Source of the DNA: Clostridium sp.
GTDB taxonomy: Bacteria; Bacillota; Clostridia; Clostridiales; Clostridiaceae
Assembly (NCBI RefSeq): GCF_026168755.1
Contig: NZ_JAPFDR010000030.1
Location: forward strand, 1-38,134
Direction: 5' to 3'
Length of the DNA stretch: 38,134 nt
The notes beneath the pieces are model-generated. The model saw only the letters and a program-made list of their open reading frames with translations, did not search any database and was not told the DNA's origin. Position numbers and translations under genes: made by a program. Of the stretch, positions 36,494 through 38,134 are shown one piece after another. Position 1 is the stretch's first letter; every line of letters starts with the position of its first letter.

Positions 36494-36545
36494 ATTGGGG
36501 ATTTTCAATAATTTAAAAAATAAAAGAGATATATCAAATATTTTA

Positions 36546-36573
36546 TTGACAGGAGGAATAATAGTTGTATAAT
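36546..36573 (+). promoter_or_regulatory. Sigma-A promoter of membrane protein/MarR/HsmA-like operon
   Basis: TTGACA (36546-36551), a 16-bp spacer and TATAAT (36568-36573) are close to consensus. Two direct repeats follow immediately downstream. Confidence 0.8.
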
Positions 36574-36578
36574 AGTTT

Positions 36579-36613
36579 GCATAGGAACTAAAAGGTTCGC
36601 ATAGAAACTAAAA
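36579..36613. repeat. Tandem 15-bp direct repeats after the -10 box (candidate MarR operator)
   Basis: GCATAGGAACTAAAA (36579-36593) and GCATAGAAACTAAAA (36599-36613) differ at one base and are exactly 20 bp apart. They lie at and after the expected transcription start. The operon encodes a MarR repressor, the natural candidate to bind here. Confidence 0.7.
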
Positions 36614-36628
36614 CAAGGAGGGATAGTG

Positions 36629-37090
36629 ATGGACAAGTCTAAAAGTGGATTTTTAGCAGTTAGTAAAAGAACGTTATTACTTGTAGCAGGTTTGGTATGG
36701 GGATTTGCAGGATTAAGAGTATTTACATTAGGAAGAGGAGATGTTGTGCTAAATAAAGGCAATATATTTATAAGTGTAGTTTTTTCAATTACTATATTTT
36801 ATATATTCTTTAATTTTATATTTAAAAAAATATTTACAAAGCATGCTAAGAGAATTATAAATAGTAAATTACAAAAGCAATGTCTATTTTCATTTTTTGA
36901 TGTAAAGGGATATATAGTAATGGGATGTATGATGATATTTGGAATAATCATAAGAAATCTCGGTGTATTAAATCCTACGTTATTAGGAAACTTTTATATG
37001 GGGTTAGGGGCAGCATTATTTTTAGCTGGTTTAACATTTTTAATAAGTTCAATAAAATTTCAAGAAACTAAAGCTAAATATAGTATGTAA
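36629..37090 (+). CDS. Small four-helix membrane protein, unknown function
   Basis: A 153-residue protein with about four hydrophobic segments (roughly residues 14-32, 45-65, 92-110 and 120-142) and a basic cytoplasmic loop (KKIFTKHAKRIINSKLQKQ). I do not recognise a family. ATG 36629 follows AAGGAGG by 7 nt; the GTG one codon earlier is too close. It is the first gene of an operon with a MarR regulator (17 nt downstream) and another small membrane protein, so it may belong to a stress- or drug-response unit. Confidence 0.8.
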   Translation: MDKSKSGFLAVSKRTLLLVAGLVWGFAGLRVFTLGRGDVVLNKGNIFISVVFSITIFYIFFNFIFKKIFTKHAKRIINSKLQKQCLFSFFDVKGYIVMGCMMIFGIIIRNLGVLNPTLLGNFYMGLGAALFLAGLTFLISSIKFQETKAKYSM

Positions 37091-37107
37091 TATTGGAGGT
37101 AAATTAT

Positions 37108-37539
37108 ATGAAAGGCTATGATTCATTTGAAATAGCTATGCTTATAAAAGAAATATATTCTAATACCATGGGGATAGTTAGTGAAAGCTTAAAGGAGAGT
37201 GGATTAACACATCAACAAATAATGATTATTAAATTAATTGCTCATAGGGGACAAGTCACTGTATCCAAGTTGTGTGAGGAAATGTCATTAGCAAAAGGAA
37301 CAGTTTCTGGAATAGTTTCAAGAATGGAAAGTATGGGTTATATTAAAAAAATTAAAAATGATGAAGATAAAAGAAATACTTATATTACTTTCTCGTATAA
37401 GGGAGAAGAATTTGCTAAAGAATTTAGAAAAACTATAAATGATAGTTTTGATAATATATTTAAAAACTTTACAGAAGAAGAAATTATAGAGTTAAAGAAA
37501 AATTTAACATATTTAAGAGATAAAATAAAAATGAATTAG
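37108..37539 (+). CDS. MarR-family transcriptional regulator
   Basis: A 143-residue winged-helix repressor. It shows the MarR fold order: N-terminal helices, the recognition region VTVSKLCEEMSLAKGTVSGIVSRMESMGYI (about 48-77) and the wing KNDEDKRNTYITFSYKG. These proteins repress their own operon and release DNA when a ligand or oxidant is sensed. I see no cysteine of the kind expected for a thiol sensor except one in the helix-turn-helix. ATG 37108 follows TGGAGG (37094-37099), so I reject the upstream TTG. It probably binds the direct repeats at 36579-36613. Confidence 0.9.
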   Translation: MKGYDSFEIAMLIKEIYSNTMGIVSESLKESGLTHQQIMIIKLIAHRGQVTVSKLCEEMSLAKGTVSGIVSRMESMGYIKKIKNDEDKRNTYITFSYKGEEFAKEFRKTINDSFDNIFKNFTEEEIIELKKNLTYLRDKIKMN

Positions 37540-37574
37540 ATAGTTGATTTTAATATTATTGGAGGATGAGGAAA

Positions 37575-37970
37575 ATGAATGGAATGTTAATATTTGCAAT
37601 AATTACTATAACACTAGCGTTATTATTTTATACAATTGGAGTTTTTGGAGAGAGAAAATCAAAAACTTTAAACAAAAAACATGTTATAATATTTTGGTTA
37701 GGATTACTATGTGATACAACAGGTACATTAACAATGTCTCAAATATCAAAATCAGGTATAGAATCAATAGGATCTACAAGTCAAATGATTCATGGAGTAA
37801 CAGGATTTTTAGCAATTGTTTTAATGCTATTTCATGCTGTATGGGCAACTTGGGTATTATATAAAAATGATGAAGAGCAAAAAACTAAATTCCATAAATT
37901 TAGCATTGTTGTTTGGGTAGTGTGGCTTGTACCTTATATTGTTGGAATGATAATAGGAATGGGAGCATAA
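37575..37970 (+). CDS. HsmA-like small membrane protein (TIGR03987 type)
   Basis: A 131-residue membrane protein with four helices. The block LLFYTIGVFGERKSKTLNKKHVIIFWLGLLCDTTGT and the following Met-Ile-His and Phe-His-Ala-Val-Trp segments resemble the HsmA/TIGR03987 family, whose function is poorly known. Conserved His residues in helices could bind haem or a quinone, but that is inference. GGAGG (37561-37565) lies 9 nt before ATG 37575; the ATG at 37566 directly adjoins that site. It is the last gene of the MarR operon. Confidence 0.75.
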   Translation: MNGMLIFAIITITLALLFYTIGVFGERKSKTLNKKHVIIFWLGLLCDTTGTLTMSQISKSGIESIGSTSQMIHGVTGFLAIVLMLFHAVWATWVLYKNDEEQKTKFHKFSIVVWVVWLVPYIVGMIIGMGA

Positions 37971-38017
37971 TAGATATTATAAATTTTATATAATTATGAT
38001 AGTGTAAAGTTTCGTAT

Positions 38018-38043
38018 GAAAAAATAGCCTATGGCTAATTTTT
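38018..38043. terminator. Terminator after the MarR operon
   Basis: AAAAATAGCC-TAT-GGCTAATTTTT has A and T flanks on both sides, so it may work in both directions. Confidence 0.65.
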
Positions 38044-38134
38044 AATAATAATTAAAAAATAACGTTGTAATATCAACTAAAATTTAAAAATTGGATATGA
38101 CAAAAAGACCTTCGGTATCGGAGGCAAAAATAAA

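Noticed and set aside
36552..36590. AGGAGG followed by a TTG frame inside the MarR operon promoter
   Set aside because: The frame is only eight codons, and the sequence lies in the spacer between the -35 and -10 boxes.
38085..38134. Short stem CCTTCG-GTAT-CGGAGG near the window end
   Set aside because: Only six pairs with one wobble and no T tract; the window ends before its context can be seen.

Overview
The window is AT-rich DNA with dense AGGAGG-type ribosome binding sites, mostly single-direction operons, a spore-germination gene (SpoVAF family) and Firmicute-type terminators. This points to a spore-forming, saccharolytic Clostridium (sensu stricto or a close relative), plausibly gut-associated. 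No rRNA, tRNA or CRISPR array was seen.

Region 1 (1-4223) starts with the 3' end (domains V and VI) of a group II intron, directly upstream of a thiamin operon, thiS-thiF-thiG-thiH-thiC-thiE. The thiazole genes look intact. thiC lacks about 160 central codons in frame, and the thiE/tenI-like gene has an internal deletion plus a frameshift, so the operon is decaying from its distal end. Region 2 (4224-9190) holds yqeY, a tandem YibE/F membrane pair, an M24 aminopeptidase P, an unlisted 54-codon Cys/Asn-rich minus-strand gene, and a short terminated transcript.

Region 3 (9238-16274) is one operon: a polyamine-type (PotABCD-like) ABC importer followed by adenine deaminase and an MtaD-like amidohydrolase. 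This suggests uptake and deamination of a purine-like compound. Region 4 (16454-22291) has a compact three-gene unit: a helical-repeat protein, a MoxR-type AAA+ ATPase, and a protein combining a HExxH metallopeptidase-like domain with a VWA domain. An AAA/DUF4143 ATPase and a TPR protein follow.

Region 5 (22309-25513) has spoVAF (minus), an ECF transporter S component (plus), a 114-nt nested palindrome and an AraC-family regulator (minus). Region 6 (25594-36406) is a glycan-use island: GH127 beta-L-arabinofuranosidase, MATE exporter, LacI-family repressor, GH36 alpha-galactosidase, GPH sugar symporter and GH42 beta-galactosidase. The last three genes each have a pair of similar palindromes in their promoters, with centres 22, 22 and 11 bp apart: a likely LacI-family regulon. 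Region 7 (36546-38043) has a small membrane protein, a MarR regulator and an HsmA-like membrane protein, behind a promoter followed by two direct repeats that look like a MarR operator.

The best candidates for something not well described are the repeat/MoxR/VWA unit, the PotABCD-like/purine deaminase operon, the Cys/Asn-rich small protein, the nested palindrome and the parallel deletions in thiC and thiE.
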